A stretch of DNA of 64,000 nt from Carboxylicivirga litoralis (GTDB taxonomy: Bacteria; Bacteroidota; Bacteroidia; Bacteroidales; Marinilabiliaceae), in assembly GCF_025499605.1 (NCBI RefSeq), contig NZ_JAFMVC010000001.1, forward strand, positions 434,001-498,000, written 5' to 3'. A program made the position numbers and the translations under genes. The first letter of the stretch is position 1. Every line of letters starts with the position of its first letter. Below, one piece after another: positions 10,766 to 19,866 of the stretch. The notes below the pieces were generated by a model, which was given only the letters and a program-made list of their open reading frames with translations, ran no database searches and had not been told where the DNA came from.

Positions 10766-11074
10766 AATCTATTGTTTACTTTCTTTTCTTCTCACTTCGT
10801 CAAGCAAAAGTACGATAAATAGTTGAAGCATCACAGCAGATATTTTGCTCATTTTAGTGAATTTCAAATAAGCTTCTTCCGTCGCATACTTTCATTCAAA
10901 TTAATCTCATACTGGTTGTTCATTTTCGTACACCCCTTTGTTACGCCAGCGGTCAATATTAAAAGACCTCAAAGTCCGCTATAAATCCTTATTACCTCAT
11001 TTTGTGTTTGTTATATTTTTTGGCATGTCGATTGAAGTATTGTCAGCGTTGTTAAATATTAAAAAACTATTGTC
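10766..11074. other. Divergent intergenic region
   Basis: This 309-bp AT-rich spacer separates the leftward cyclophilin operon from the rightward WMT-repeat gene. A good -7 box for the leftward unit lies at 10805-10812. I see no convincing small gene or hairpin, and no clear promoter box for the rightward gene. Confidence 0.5.
10805..10812 (-). promoter_or_regulatory. -7 promoter box of the cyclophilin operon
   Basis: On the - strand the bases read TACTTTTG, fitting TAnnTTTG, 40 bp upstream of the cyclophilin start. The -33 element is not obvious. Confidence 0.45.
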
Positions 11075-11650
11075 ATGAGAACTTTAAGTAACCTAACAAG
11101 CGTAAAATCTATTTCAAGTGTATTATTTGTAATTTTAGTGATGTCTTTAAGCGTTTCTGCTCAACCAATGATGGACGAAGTAATCGACTATGAAAGACAC
11201 TTGGAAGTTGAAAACTGGATGACTGATTTGGATTCTTTTAACAATGAAGAACCATCAATGGAGATTGAAGAGTGGATGAGCGATGTTAACAATTTTTACA
11301 GTGACGAAGTTGAAACGCTAGAGGTAGAAGAATGGATGACAAACCTAGATAATTTCTATACTGAAGAAGCTGATGTTATAGAAGTAGAAGCATGGATGAC
11401 TGATCTTAAATCATTTAATATTGACGAAGAAACTCCATTAGAAGTTGAGCTTTGGATGACATCTTTAGATGAATTCAATAATACTTTTGATACTTACCTG
11501 TTGGCCGATGCTGATGAAGTAGCCATGGAAATTGAAGATTGGATGACCGATTTAAACGCTTTTAGCAAAGTAGACGCCAGCGAAATTGAAGGTGTTAAAA
11601 CTATTGATATCGAATCGAATTGCCCTGTATTAATTGCATTGAAGTACTAG
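11075..11650 (+). CDS. Secreted acidic protein of six WMT repeats (unrecognised)
   Basis: I do not recognise this 191-residue protein. Residues 1-29 form a signal peptide (hydrophobic run ending LSVSA, followed by Q30). Residues 43-165 contain six copies of a unit of the form [LMI]-E-[VI]-E-x-W-M-[TS]-x-[LV]-x-x-F, with the Trp-Met pairs at 48, 67, 87, 107, 127 and 156. Spacing is 19-20 residues until the last, which has a 9-residue insertion. Repeats are very acidic. The short tail ends NCPVLIALKY with the only mature-region cysteine. No membrane anchor, lipobox or CHU_C tail is seen, so it is probably periplasmic or exported. It is a single-gene unit closed by a strong terminator. Function unknown; a repeat-mediated binding or assembly role is conceivable but not shown. 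Confidence 0.85.
   Translation: MRTLSNLTSVKSISSVLFVILVMSLSVSAQPMMDEVIDYERHLEVENWMTDLDSFNNEEPSMEIEEWMSDVNNFYSDEVETLEVEEWMTNLDNFYTEEADVIEVEAWMTDLKSFNIDEETPLEVELWMTSLDEFNNTFDTYLLADADEVAMEIEDWMTDLNAFSKVDASEIEGVKTIDIESNCPVLIALKY
11201..11569 (+). repeat. Six in-frame WMT repeat units
   Basis: Coding repeat of about 60 bp per unit. Each unit encodes an acidic E-x-E-x-WM core followed by a hydrophobic-x-x-Phe. Units differ at the DNA level, so the array is old or kept by protein-level selection. Confidence 0.85.
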
Positions 11651-11679
11651 AAATAAAGTCATGACAACAACATATCTTC

Positions 11680-11704
11680 ATGCCGGCTCTTGTCGGCATT
11701 TTTT
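11680..11704 (+). terminator. Intrinsic terminator after WMT-repeat gene
   Basis: An 8-bp stem (ATGCCGGC with GTCGGCAT, one G-T pair) and TCTT tetraloop are followed by a six-base T-run. Confidence 0.85.
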
Positions 11705-11708
11705 ATGC

Positions 11709-12719
11709 TTAAAAATACCGAATGGACTGAACACCTTTATTTTCTTCTTTCTTCGTTACTTTCTTGCGATTAAAACGCCTGTCACGGTTACGCTTAAGAA
11801 AGCTATTGCTATCAATTATCAGTGAAATCTCGTGACTACCAACGCCTAGCGAAGGCTCACTCCCAACCGAAAAATCATATGAATAACAAATGGCCAACGA
11901 TTTTGAAACCTGTACATTTAATAAAGAGGCCAAAGTTTGATTGTTACGATAAGATGCTCCAACCCAAAATAAATTTTTATACATCATCTGAAGGTTCACA
12001 TCAAAAGAATGATTGGCTGAAGTCCTTAATCGTGCTAAAAAAGAGGGCTTTAAAAACACATTTTTACTAACACCAAAAGCATAGCCCGAAGTGACATATG
12101 CTGTTCGATAGACCTCCAATACTGCACCATTCGTTTCATCCTGCGACAATTCTGTATTAAGTATCTGCGGCATCGATACTCCAAAGTAAAAATGAGGTGA
12201 ATATACAAAGGCGCCTGCACCAAAATTTGGCTTCAAACTATTTTCAATATTCTGGGCAAAGCTTGGATCATTATCCTCAATCACTTCTAACGATGACATG
12301 CCAATATTAAAATGGCTTATTTTGGCACTCAAGCCTAGTGACAAAAACATATTATGATTAAGCCTTATTAAATAGCTATACACCGCTGTTAATTCACTAT
12401 TTTGAACTGGTCCGTTCTGATAATGCAATACACTACCGCCCAGTGAAGCCATTCGTTTATTAAGTGGCGAATGCACATTAATCGCATAAGCTGTAGGAGC
12501 ATCTTTGATACCCATCCACTGTTGGCGCGAAAGCACATTAACGCTAAACGAATTTCGAACACCAGCATAAGCCGGATTAATCATCAACTGACTATTCATG
12601 TATTGGGATGAAAGCATATCAGCCTGGGCGAAAACACCCACTGGCACCACTAACAAACTAAGCATCACCATTTTGATAAGTCGCCACCTGATATGTGTTT
12701 TATGTTTACTTGGCGACAT
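11709..12719 (-). CDS. PorP/SprF family outer-membrane protein
   Basis: A 336-residue PorP/SprF homologue. After a signal peptide (hydrophobic about 17-31, ending VFAQ) come SSQYMNSQLMINPAYAG and SRQQWMGIKDAPTAY, the family hallmarks, then repeating beta-barrel strands. The C-terminus carries a basic extension (KRNRDRRFNRKK). Its start overlaps the end of the upstream CHU_C gene by 14 bp, implying translational coupling; ATG 12671 is an alternative start that would remove the overlap. It is probably the dedicated partner for export or anchoring of that small CHU_C protein. Confidence 0.92.
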   Translation of the reverse strand: MSPSKHKTHIRWRLIKMVMLSLLVVPVGVFAQADMLSSQYMNSQLMINPAYAGVRNSFSVNVLSRQQWMGIKDAPTAYAINVHSPLNKRMASLGGSVLHYQNGPVQNSELTAVYSYLIRLNHNMFLSLGLSAKISHFNIGMSSLEVIEDNDPSFAQNIENSLKPNFGAGAFVYSPHFYFGVSMPQILNTELSQDETNGAVLEVYRTAYVTSGYAFGVSKNVFLKPSFLARLRTSANHSFDVNLQMMYKNLFWVGASYRNNQTLASLLNVQVSKSLAICYSYDFSVGSEPSLGVGSHEISLIIDSNSFLKRNRDRRFNRKKVTKKEENKGVQSIRYF

Positions 12720-13611
12720 ATAGAAAACCGGTTAATTGATTATCAAACCCTTTAATGCTAATGATGTAATAATACGTGCCGGCAGCAACTAATTTTCCTT
12801 TGTTGTTACCCTTATTGGCAATACCATCCCAATCATTTTTATAATCATCATTCTGATATACCTGGCTTCCCCACGAATCGATAATGGTAATCTGTATTCC
12901 CTGATAAGTAGAAAAATCGGGCACATAAAAAGTATCATTAATACCATCTCCATTGGGTGAAAAGCCTTCTGGCAGGTAAAAATCAATATTCCCGCCATGA
13001 CGAACATCGAACAAAATTTTGGCCTGGCTGCAGTCATTATCAATATCGCACACAATATATTCCAGAACGTCTTGCCCAACAAAGCGACGTTCAAACTCAA
13101 CCTCCAGCTTATTATCCGAGTTTAATAAATAGCTTCCTTGCCTCAATTCACCAATAATGGTGATGGTTAAAGGTTCATCTCCATTAATAATATCATTGGC
13201 CAGCAAATCTACTTCAACTGGAGTTCCATGCAGGTAGGTAACCGTATCGTTAAGAGCTTCAGGCTTAAAGTCGACATTCTCTATTTCAACAAAAACACTT
13301 GCCTCATCGCAACTACCATCGACGTTACAAACTTTATATCTGAACTCATCACTTCCAAAAAACGAATGATCTGGTATAAAAGTAATGGTATTGTCAGACT
13401 CAATTACGGCCTTTCCATTTTCAGCGTCTACGGCAATTGATAAACTTTTAACGCCCTTCTCCAGGCCAAAATCGTTATTGAGCACAGGAATGTTAACCGA
13501 CACATTCTCAAAACCTTTTATCAGGTCATCATACGCATAAACGGTTTCCTGCCCTTTTAACTGATGGATAAAAAAGGAGGACAATATAATTATGAAAGCA
13601 TATTTCCGCAT
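12706..13611 (-). CDS. Small secreted Ig-repeat protein with CHU_C type B T9SS signal
   Basis: I prefer ATG 13611, which gives a good signal peptide (MRKYAFIIILSSFFIHQLKG). The 301-residue product has two Big_9/cadherin_5-like domains (residues about 25-115 and 120-205; VLNNDFG, FGSDEFRYKVCN, LLANDIING) and a C-terminal CHU_C domain (about 212-301; [24 protein letters not shown]). The domain type is the same as in the giant adhesin at the window start, but with two copies rather than many. Expected to leave the cell through the type IX system with surface attachment. Sandwiched between two PorP/SprF genes. Confidence 0.9.
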   Translation of the reverse strand: MRKYAFIIILSSFFIHQLKGQETVYAYDDLIKGFENVSVNIPVLNNDFGLEKGVKSLSIAVDAENGKAVIESDNTITFIPDHSFFGSDEFRYKVCNVDGSCDEASVFVEIENVDFKPEALNDTVTYLHGTPVEVDLLANDIINGDEPLTITIIGELRQGSYLLNSDNKLEVEFERRFVGQDVLEYIVCDIDNDCSQAKILFDVRHGGNIDFYLPEGFSPNGDGINDTFYVPDFSTYQGIQITIIDSWGSQVYQNDDYKNDWDGIANKGNNKGKLVAAGTYYYIISIKGFDNQLTGFLYVAK

Positions 13612-13681
13612 AAGGGGCACTTCTTCTGATTCTCTCAGCAATCAAAAATAACACTATTAGCCCTTTAAACAATAGCAATTG

Positions 13682-14698
13682 CTACCTCTTTAATTTAAGC
13701 CGTTTAATTGCCTTGTTGCGTTTATTTCTATTACGCTCAGAACAAGGTATTGAGGCTTTGGATTTATCTTTACAAATGCGATACTTACAAATCAACTGGT
13801 AGGCACTCCCATAGTCCAGCTGAGCACCTGTTAAGCCTAATTGATACTCCAGTCCCACCAGAAAATTATTTAGCTGAACACCAGCTGTTACACCAAGTCC
13901 CAGACTTTTACCAAATTGATGATCCATTGTTCGACGATAACTCACCAGCCCCCACAACGAAAGATTCGGATCGGGCGTTGGAAAAAAGCCTTTAACACTC
14001 ATATCCAGTTTACTATCGACCAGCATATTTCGACGATACATTATAAGTGGCTCAAGAAAAATATCACGGTCTGCTATTTTAAAAGTTGTACCTCCATGAA
14101 TATGGATATCTGATGTTAATGCCGGTTCATCTTCATGACTGTACATGGGGTTATTTTGCGGTAAAATGTTAGTCACCGAAAAACCAACATGATAATCATT
14201 GTATTTAAAAAGAATACCTGCATTGGAATTAAATCCCCAGCCACTTTCATTGGCTCCAGATAAAGTGGGATCTAATAATGCTCCATCGGTTAATTGTGTT
14301 TGATCAACAGAACTCTGCTCTGCATTTATTGACATACCAAAGGTCATAGATGCAGTTCGACGACGCTTTTTAGTAAACATCACCTCATACGACAAAGATG
14401 CCTGAAAACCCATCTCGGAATAAAAGCCATTTCTATCATTATAAAAATAAGCTCCCATACCTAAACTTTCAGTTAATGGTCCCTGATAACTTAACACCTG
14501 TGTCGTTGGTGCGTCATCCATACCAAACCACTGCTTTTGATAATAACCACTAAACTCGTAGCAGCCTTTATAAAAACCAGCTCCAGCCGGATTCATCAGG
14601 TACAAATCATATAGGTACTGATTCGTTATATAATATTTCTGCGCTTTTGCTGCCGAAAAAGCAGCAATCAATAAAAGCAATAGTAACAACTTCTTCAT
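13682..14698 (-). CDS. PorP/SprF family outer-membrane protein
   Basis: A 338-residue PorP/SprF homologue: signal peptide (LLLLLLLIAAFSAAKAQ), NQYLYDLYLMNPAGAG near residues 27-42, then KQWFGMDDAPTTQVLSYQGP. Barrel strands fill the middle, and the tail is strongly basic (RNRNKRNKAIKRLKLKR) and could face the periplasm. It starts 8 bp after the stop of the giant IgGFc-like adhesin gene and so probably serves that adhesin. It is the third PorP/SprF copy in this window, and sequence divergence among the three suggests partner-specific roles. Confidence 0.92.
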   Translation of the reverse strand: MKKLLLLLLLIAAFSAAKAQKYYITNQYLYDLYLMNPAGAGFYKGCYEFSGYYQKQWFGMDDAPTTQVLSYQGPLTESLGMGAYFYNDRNGFYSEMGFQASLSYEVMFTKKRRRTASMTFGMSINAEQSSVDQTQLTDGALLDPTLSGANESGWGFNSNAGILFKYNDYHVGFSVTNILPQNNPMYSHEDEPALTSDIHIHGGTTFKIADRDIFLEPLIMYRRNMLVDSKLDMSVKGFFPTPDPNLSLWGLVSYRRTMDHQFGKSLGLGVTAGVQLNNFLVGLEYQLGLTGAQLDYGSAYQLICKYRICKDKSKASIPCSERNRNKRNKAIKRLKLKR

Positions 14699-14706
14699 CT
14701 TATCAC

Positions 14707-17700
14707 CTATCTCTTAAGCGTGATGTGCCCTTTCAATAACTTCCTGAGAGGTAATACTTCAATCACATACCAATAAGCATCTGATGGCACCGGCTTACCA
14801 ATATACTCTCCGTTCCAACCGGGTTCTGAAGCCTTATACTCAATTAACAGCTTCCCAAAACGATCGTATATCTTTATGATTGAATCCGGGAATTTTTCCA
14901 TTCCATCAATTTCCCACCTGTCATTAAATCCATCTTTATTTGGCGTAAAAAAATTTGGCACATCAATATCTACCATGGAATTTAACAACACTGTATCTGT
15001 TGCCATACAAGTATTCATATCGCGGACCTGTACAATGTAAGTTCCATTCTCCAGTTCTTTAAACAAACCTTCTTCCTGCCATGCCTCATCGTTAAGAGCA
15101 TACTCATACGGTTCCGTTCCTCCTTCGGCTAAAACACCAATCTGACCATAAATCAAGGTATCAAGTCGGGCAATAACTGGCGTTTCGTTATACACCACTG
15201 TTGTTGTGTCGTGTAGCCAGAAACAGCCATCGAGAACACTTACCCAATATTCGCCAGGCTCCTTAACTGTATATGTCGGGAATCGACTGTCGTCGAACCA
15301 GCGATACTCAATAAAATCATACCCGGCTTCAAGCAATAAAGAATCGCCATTACATACAGCTGTATCAGGGCATAATTCATAATCAGGCGCTGGTAAAGCA
15401 TGAACCATTCGAGTATCAAATCCCCAACAGTTGTTACTATCACGTACTTTCACAATATTAACTGTATCAGAGAAATTGGCATATGTATAACGACCAATAT
15501 CACCATTGTGCCACTCGTAATAGTCAAAGCCATCATTGGCCTCAAGTTCAATAATATCAACCGGACAAATGGCTGTATCCGGCCCGATAGTTACATTAGG
15601 GATAGGATGCCAGTTAACACGTGCTGTTGCTTCACCCACACAACCTTTATCTGTTTCGGCAGAAAGCGTGTAAACACCTTTGGTAACCGTAATAGATGGT
15701 GTTGTCGCTCCATTTGACCATTGAAAGTTTGTTAAGCCCACCGGAGCAGTTAAAGTACCTAAGACGCCTGAACACTCGGTGACATCAGCCACAACAATAT
15801 TTGGAAGTGGATTAGCCGCAATTAATACATCATCTTCGGCTGTACATCCATAAATATTCGTTACCTCAATACGATACGTATTACTGGTGGTCACCTGCAA
15901 TGATGATTCGTTTAAGGCATCATCACCATTCCAGCGATAGGATGCGTAAGTTGGATCAGTCGTTAAGGTAATCACATCACCTTCACACATTTCGCGGTCC
16001 GCCCCCAGATCAACTTCAGGAACAGGCAGGGTATTAATTACAAGAGTATCTTCACTCTCGCAACCATTAGCATCTTCTATCAAAAGGCGATAAGAACCGG
16101 CTTCATTAGTATTCCAATCAGCATTTGCGACAAGGTGTACATCACCACCTGCGTTAACCTTATACCAATCATATGCATTAGCTGTTACGACAGGATTTGA
16201 TAAAGTCACTGTTACATTTTCGCAGGTCTCAATTGGGTCGGGAAGATTAATTGCCGTTTTAGCAAATTCACCTATTGTTACATTATCAGTTGCTGAACAA
16301 CCATATTCATCATAGGCAATCACCTCGTATGTCCCGGCTCTATCTACTTCTAACTGAGCTGTTGTATAATCGTTAAATCGACGCTCGCTGGTATTCCAAA
16401 CTAAATAATCAAATGCACCATCGGCCTGAGTAAAATTATCCACTGATATAATTGTAGTAGCATCAGGACAGATATTAGCCGATGAGTTCAAAGCAACAGT
16501 TGGATTACCGTGCTCTGTTACAATAATCTCATTCGTTTTTGTACACCCCCCAATAGAAGCCTGTACCTCATATGTACCTGATGTTGCTACTCTAATTTCG
16601 GAACCAACTAAAGTATTATCTAGTGTTCCATTTACCGACCAGGCATAAGAATCGTAACCTGTTGTAACAGATATGGTCACTTCTTCTCCAGTACATAAAT
16701 TTTGACTTAAACCTAATTGGGGAGCAGGTGCATTAACAAATGATACTTGTACATCATCTTCTACACGACATCCATCAACATCAATCGCTGACACGTAATA
16801 ACGTCCACTATCATCTGGCCCGGCAGGACTAATTTCATACTCATACTCAGGTGTAGGCGTAGGTAAAGTATTTATCGCTCCAACACCATCCTTTTGGAAA
16901 CGCCATTCATAGTTGCTATAATCGCTTCCCTGGTTGATCGTTAAGGTGATACCAGCACACTCTTCACGATCTGGCCCCAAATCAAAAGGTTTCGGCGGTA
17001 AGAAGTCAAAGTTAAACTCATCACGAGTGGCACAACCATTAGCATCAGTAATTTCTAACCAATAATCATCAGCTACATCAACAGCAAGGTCAGTTCCTGT
17101 TGAACCATCTGACCATAGATATGTAAAGCCTGCTCCTGTTAATGGAGCACTAATTGTAGTCACAGCCATTTCGCAACCTAATTGATCTGCTAAATCAAAC
17201 ACTGGCAAACCGTGAACTATAACAGAAAAATCTTGGGTCACCGGGCAGCCTTCAGCTCCCCAAACTGTTAATGAATAATTACCTGAACGCTGTGGTTCGA
17301 TATAATTTTGTGTCTGGTCAGCATTTATCACTCTACCGTTTAACGACCATTCGAAACGTTCGATTCCGGTATTATCGGCCACGATGCGTTCGCCCATACA
17401 CACCTCTGTTCTATCAAGATTAATAACAGGAAGTGCATGCGTATTTACTTGTTTTCTATCGGTATTCGAACAATTAAGCTCATCTGTTACAGTTAACCAC
17501 ACATCTTCTGTATCGCCTTCCGTTAATACCACAGAAGTGGAGTTACCCGTTGTACCGTCAAACCATTCGTATGTACCGAGTCCACTTGGAACAGTAAAGG
17601 TAATTGTTTCATCCGGACAAACTGTGGTATCGGCGCCCAATTCAAATTCTGGCAATAAAAACTCAACATAAATACTATCGGTTTGAATACAGCCTCCGAA

Positions 17701-19230
17701 GTTAACTTCTGCTTCTACCCAATAAGTACCTGATTGAGAAACTGCAAATGTAGGATTGGTCGACTGCACAACATTACCGGTATGCTCCGAGAACCAATTG
17801 TATGATTTCATGGTTTCTGAAGTACTTAATACTATTTGATTACCCTGACACTCTTGTGTAGGACCTTGCAAATGCAATTGACCATAGGATGAAAAATACC
17901 CATAACTGGTACTACCCTGGTTCTCATCAAGAACACTTAAATGGAATAAACCATTGGTATTTTCAATGGTATGAGGTGCACCTGTTGTAATATTCAATTG
18001 AATAACGCCACTGTACCATGTTTCCTCTGCAGCACCAGTGTCTGTTCCAACAACCTTCTCCCATGTAATTCCATCCAAATCATTTAACACATTACCACCC
18101 TGATCTCTAAAAATAAACGAATTAAGGTTTTTCTCCTGTGTCAATAATTGAACCCAAAATTCCAGTGTAAACGTTCGAACAAAACTTACTGAGCGGGAAC
18201 CTGTACAATTTGTACTGGGTAATATGGCACTCCCCATTTCATTACCAGAACTATTCCATAGACTGGCTAATTGGTATGCATAAACTGGTTTATCCGAATC
18301 GATATAAAGCGCATTTCCATCAATATCTAATTCCAACTGCTCCCCTCTCGAAAGTCGTCTTACAAACTGGCGGGAATCATAGGTAACAGTTACATAAGTG
18401 TCATCCTGGGTTGCCAATACATAAACCTTATTAATGGTTCGCGTATCTGGATTAGTATTAACAGCAATATATTCTGTTCCAATCACCGAGGTTGGAATCA
18501 ACTGATCACCAATAAGGTCATACGGACCATATCCTTGCCCCTGCCAGACACTGTCGTCACTTATAGTAATTGCAATGTCTTTATCGGAAGTGACATATGT
18601 ACCAGCTAAAGATGAAGCCGGTGAAGAGTCATTTTGATTTTCGACACAATAGCTTTGCCCTCTATTCAAAGTAATCGTATAGGGTGTATTAGCAGCATGT
18701 CCTACAACCGCAACAGTTGGCACAATGGTAATCGTTGTATTATCTTCTGTTGCTACAATATCAACTTTTTCATCTGCAATCTGGTTGTGAGGTTTATTGC
18801 GATATGTATTTTGGGAAGGAACAAAAAACTCTGTACCAAGTCCATTATGTCCTTTTAGTGTAAACTTATCCGGATTAACACCATTAGCAACTTCATAATA
18901 GACTGTGATATCTGCATCAGAAGTAATAAGTATCCCCTTGTTATTTATTCTATCTGAAGGGCGGTTTTCAACTACATCTTTATCCAAATCAATGCGCTCC
19001 TGCGTGTTGGCATTTATTCTGACATTCTGAATTACTCTTCCGCCATCGGCTGGCATGCTAACAGTAACGTTTGCATCCGTATCTAATGCTGTTATTCGAA
19101 ACACAATTGGTTCATCACCATGATCAACCGTTACTTCAGGTGCAACAAACCAAAACTCTCGTCCTACCTGAGAGTTTGCACTAAACACTAGTAAAAACAA
19201 ACAATAGCATACAAATAAGCTCTTCTGCAT
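14707..19230 (-). CDS. Giant IgGFc-binding-like, multi-Ig adhesin with CHU_C tail
   Basis: Start chosen at ATG 19230 (MQKSLFVCYCLFLLVFSANSQ signal peptide), giving 1507 residues. Residues about 22-430 match the IgGFc-binding-protein N-terminal family (GREFWFVAPEV, GILITSDADITVYYE, FVPSQNTY). After that come about eleven PKD/Ig-like domains of 80-90 residues, each opening with a variant of LGAD...C and containing W-S/W-N-x-G-x-T strands (ATTPSITVTKGVYTL). The final 90 residues are CHU_C (FFTPNKDGFNDRW, LKGHITLKR), directing type IX secretion. Frequent cysteines near domain starts may form disulfides. Likely a long surface fibre. First gene of a four-gene leftward unit with PorP, small CHU_C protein and PorP. 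Confidence 0.88.
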   Translation of the reverse strand: MQKSLFVCYCLFLLVFSANSQVGREFWFVAPEVTVDHGDEPIVFRITALDTDANVTVSMPADGGRVIQNVRINANTQERIDLDKDVVENRPSDRINNKGILITSDADITVYYEVANGVNPDKFTLKGHNGLGTEFFVPSQNTYRNKPHNQIADEKVDIVATEDNTTITIVPTVAVVGHAANTPYTITLNRGQSYCVENQNDSSPASSLAGTYVTSDKDIAITISDDSVWQGQGYGPYDLIGDQLIPTSVIGTEYIAVNTNPDTRTINKVYVLATQDDTYVTVTYDSRQFVRRLSRGEQLELDIDGNALYIDSDKPVYAYQLASLWNSSGNEMGSAILPSTNCTGSRSVSFVRTFTLEFWVQLLTQEKNLNSFIFRDQGGNVLNDLDGITWEKVVGTDTGAAEETWYSGVIQLNITTGAPHTIENTNGLFHLSVLDENQGSTSYGYFSSYGQLHLQGPTQECQGNQIVLSTSETMKSYNWFSEHTGNVVQSTNPTFAVSQSGTYWVEAEVNFGGCIQTDSIYVEFLLPEFELGADTTVCPDETITFTVPSGLGTYEWFDGTTGNSTSVVLTEGDTEDVWLTVTDELNCSNTDRKQVNTHALPVINLDRTEVCMGERIVADNTGIERFEWSLNGRVINADQTQNYIEPQRSGNYSLTVWGAEGCPVTQDFSVIVHGLPVFDLADQLGCEMAVTTISAPLTGAGFTYLWSDGSTGTDLAVDVADDYWLEITDANGCATRDEFNFDFLPPKPFDLGPDREECAGITLTINQGSDYSNYEWRFQKDGVGAINTLPTPTPEYEYEISPAGPDDSGRYYVSAIDVDGCRVEDDVQVSFVNAPAPQLGLSQNLCTGEEVTISVTTGYDSYAWSVNGTLDNTLVGSEIRVATSGTYEVQASIGGCTKTNEIIVTEHGNPTVALNSSANICPDATTIISVDNFTQADGAFDYLVWNTSERRFNDYTTAQLEVDRAGTYEVIAYDEYGCSATDNVTIGEFAKTAINLPDPIETCENVTVTLSNPVVTANAYDWYKVNAGGDVHLVANADWNTNEAGSYRLLIEDANGCESEDTLVINTLPVPEVDLGADREMCEGDVITLTTDPTYASYRWNGDDALNESSLQVTTSNTYRIEVTNIYGCTAEDDVLIAANPLPNIVVADVTECSGVLGTLTAPVGLTNFQWSNGATTPSITVTKGVYTLSAETDKGCVGEATARVNWHPIPNVTIGPDTAICPVDIIELEANDGFDYYEWHNGDIGRYTYANFSDTVNIVKVRDSNNCWGFDTRMVHALPAPDYELCPDTAVCNGDSLLLEAGYDFIEYRWFDDSRFPTYTVKEPGEYWVSVLDGCFWLHDTTTVVYNETPVIARLDTLIYGQIGVLAEGGTEPYEYALNDEAWQEEGLFKELENGTYIVQVRDMNTCMATDTVLLNSMVDIDVPNFFTPNKDGFNDRWEIDGMEKFPDSIIKIYDRFGKLLIEYKASEPGWNGEYIGKPVPSDAYWYVIEVLPLRKLLKGHITLKR

Positions 19231-19866
19231 GGCATTACATATTAGGTCATACAAATATTACTACGCATTCACAAAGACTGCATAAAACACTTTGAGCAAC
19301 TGATTAACTCAACCCAACCCACAATTTCCAACTAGCTTACTCGTAATAATAGCTTTGGTAAAAGCTAATAAGTCATTTCCGTCCAACCCTTTACTTTAAG
19401 CTTTTTTATAATACTGCAATAGTACCTATAAGGTTGCAAAAAACATCAAATATTTAACTAAATTTTTTTTAAATACTGTGACCCTTCTGGTTATTACATA
19501 TTTACAAACGCTAAATGCCTTTTAAAATTATAACACAAAAAATATGAGCGTTCTTGTTTCTAAATAAAAAAACGCTAATTTCGGTGCATTAAGTAACAGA
19601 CAATGTTATTGACATCTTCACATTCTAACAATCTAAACAAATCTGGCAAAGGACTCTACGAGTGCTGGATTTATTGATCCTTTCTGACAGATATTTTTAT
19701 TCTGTTTGAAAATACAAACCGTAAATCAAACAACTTATCTAGTTTTATTAAACGAATGTAAAATCTTGCATTGATAAATGCTATTACCAATTTCATTGCG
19801 CACATACCTGCCCATCAAAATTCATTTTACTGGTAAGGCAATTACATATGCATTAACATATTACAC
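19231..19866. other. AT-rich divergent intergenic region
   Basis: This 636-bp spacer separates the leftward adhesin operon from the rightward peptidase gene. It must hold both promoters, but I find no full-consensus -7 box and no strong hairpin. I see no gene in it. Confidence 0.5.

Noticed and set aside
11201-11569. Regular short repeats that could suggest a CRISPR array
   Set aside because: Units are in frame in one long ORF with signal peptide, differ at DNA level and lack unique spacers.
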